This document shows positions 44,890 to 45,171 of a DNA stretch of 45,171 bases, one piece after another. The stretch lies in contig JAIYDP010000259.1 of NCBI GenBank assembly GCA_027487435.1, positions 1 through 45,171 of the forward strand. The letters are read 5' to 3'. Under the pieces are notes generated by a model. That model searched no databases, was not told the DNA's origin, and saw only the letters and a program-made list of their open reading frames with translations. Source of the DNA: Verrucomicrobiaceae bacterium. GTDB lineage: Bacteria > Verrucomicrobiota > Verrucomicrobiia > Verrucomicrobiales > Akkermansiaceae. Position numbers and translations under genes: made by a program. How positions within the stretch are numbered: the stretch's first letter is position 1; each line of letters starts with the position of its first letter.

Positions 44890-44989
44890 GTCTCCTCGTG
44901 GTGCTGTATGTCTTTTAGATAACGAATGTACCCTATGACAGCTTCGATGACCATGATTGACTGACGTTGACCTCCCGCTCCACGTGTCT

Positions 44990-45171
44990 ATGGGAAATTC
45001 TGCGTCTGGATTTTCGTCGTCTTCCACCGCTGCAGACGTCGCGCAAGGAATCGACTTGAGCGGTAAGACGATTGTCGTCACGGTTTGTTTGGGAAGCGGC
45101 CGCAGCTGACGCGTGGGAGGGAGCGAACACGGGGATCGGGAAAGAGACGGCACGCGTCCTTGCGGCGAGGA
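44990..45171 (+). CDS. short-chain dehydrogenase/reductase, 5' part only
   Basis: Exon 1 (44990-45082, 31 codons) starts MGNSASGFSSSSTAAD and ends LSGKTIVVT. A 37-nt GT-AG intron (45083-45119) separates it from exon 2, GANTGIGKETARVLAAR, which runs off the window. Together they give the Rossmann nucleotide-binding motif TGANTGIG (TGxxxGxG) after a first beta strand, typical of classical SDRs such as the WWOX/retinol-dehydrogenase group; the substrate cannot be told. The Asn after TGA is common in that group. The start is 100 bp beyond the stop of the preceding gene. Confidence 0.9.

Overview
This is nuclear DNA from a microbial eukaryote, and it is very gene dense. About twenty protein-coding genes sit on both strands, often 1-100 bp apart. 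Almost all are cut by very short introns, mostly 24-40 nt. Using conserved proteins as guides, I could rebuild complete reading frames for alpha-galactosidase (17 exons, 373 aa), enolase (6 exons, 433 aa), an ABCA half-transporter (4 exons, 917 aa) and an EFHC/DM10 protein (4 exons, 873 aa). The standard genetic code fits: TAA, TAG and TGA all end genes. Several genes belong to cilia or flagella (EFHC-type, CCDC81-like, possibly CCDC87-like). Others imply mitochondria (mL45-like, peptide deformylase), a GPI-anchor pathway and a HOPS/CORVET endolysosomal system. I cannot name the lineage. Three degenerate CCCTAAA-type units at the left edge are compatible with several protist groups.

Layout. 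1-390: AT-rich flank with an imperfect hairpin and telomere-like heptamers. 388-2782 (-): VPS33. 3686-5360 (+): secreted GH27 alpha-galactosidase. 5579-7717 (-): two tandem paralogs of an unrecognised secreted family, with a shared 18-bp upstream element. 8026-11744 (+): RhoGEF (DH-PH), then, 1 bp later, a PAP2/sphingosine-1-phosphate-phosphatase-like membrane protein in which both catalytic histidines appear to be threonine. 11805-12777 (+): unknown. 12798-13355 (-): intronless peptide deformylase, head to head at 15 bp with PIG-Z/SMP3 (13371-14969, +). 14993-16292 (+): ESS2/DGCR14 splicing factor. 16339-19066 (-): EFHC. 19453-20456 (-): unknown membrane protein. 20768-21469 (+): zinc-finger protein. 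22096-23572 (+): enolase. 23686-23877 (+): 63-aa membrane protein. 24142-31703 (-): giant BLTP2/SABRE/Hobbit/FMP27 lipid-transfer protein. 31879-33838 (-): NELF-C/D. 34265-37128 (-): ABCA transporter. 37531-39340 (+): CCDC81-like. 39456-40230 (+): mL45/Tim44-like. 40231-41819: unresolved. 41820-44889 (+): coiled-coil protein. 44990-end (+): SDR, cut by the window edge.

The genes do not form one pathway; this is an ordinary mixed-function stretch of a compact chromosome. The most unusual signals are the intron system (near-uniform size, weak donors, GC-AG and one apparent GT-TG intron, a possible 2-nt exon), the tandem secreted paralogs, and the PAP2-like protein lacking its catalytic histidines. 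All gene models were spliced by eye, so exon edges in poorly conserved parts are approximate.
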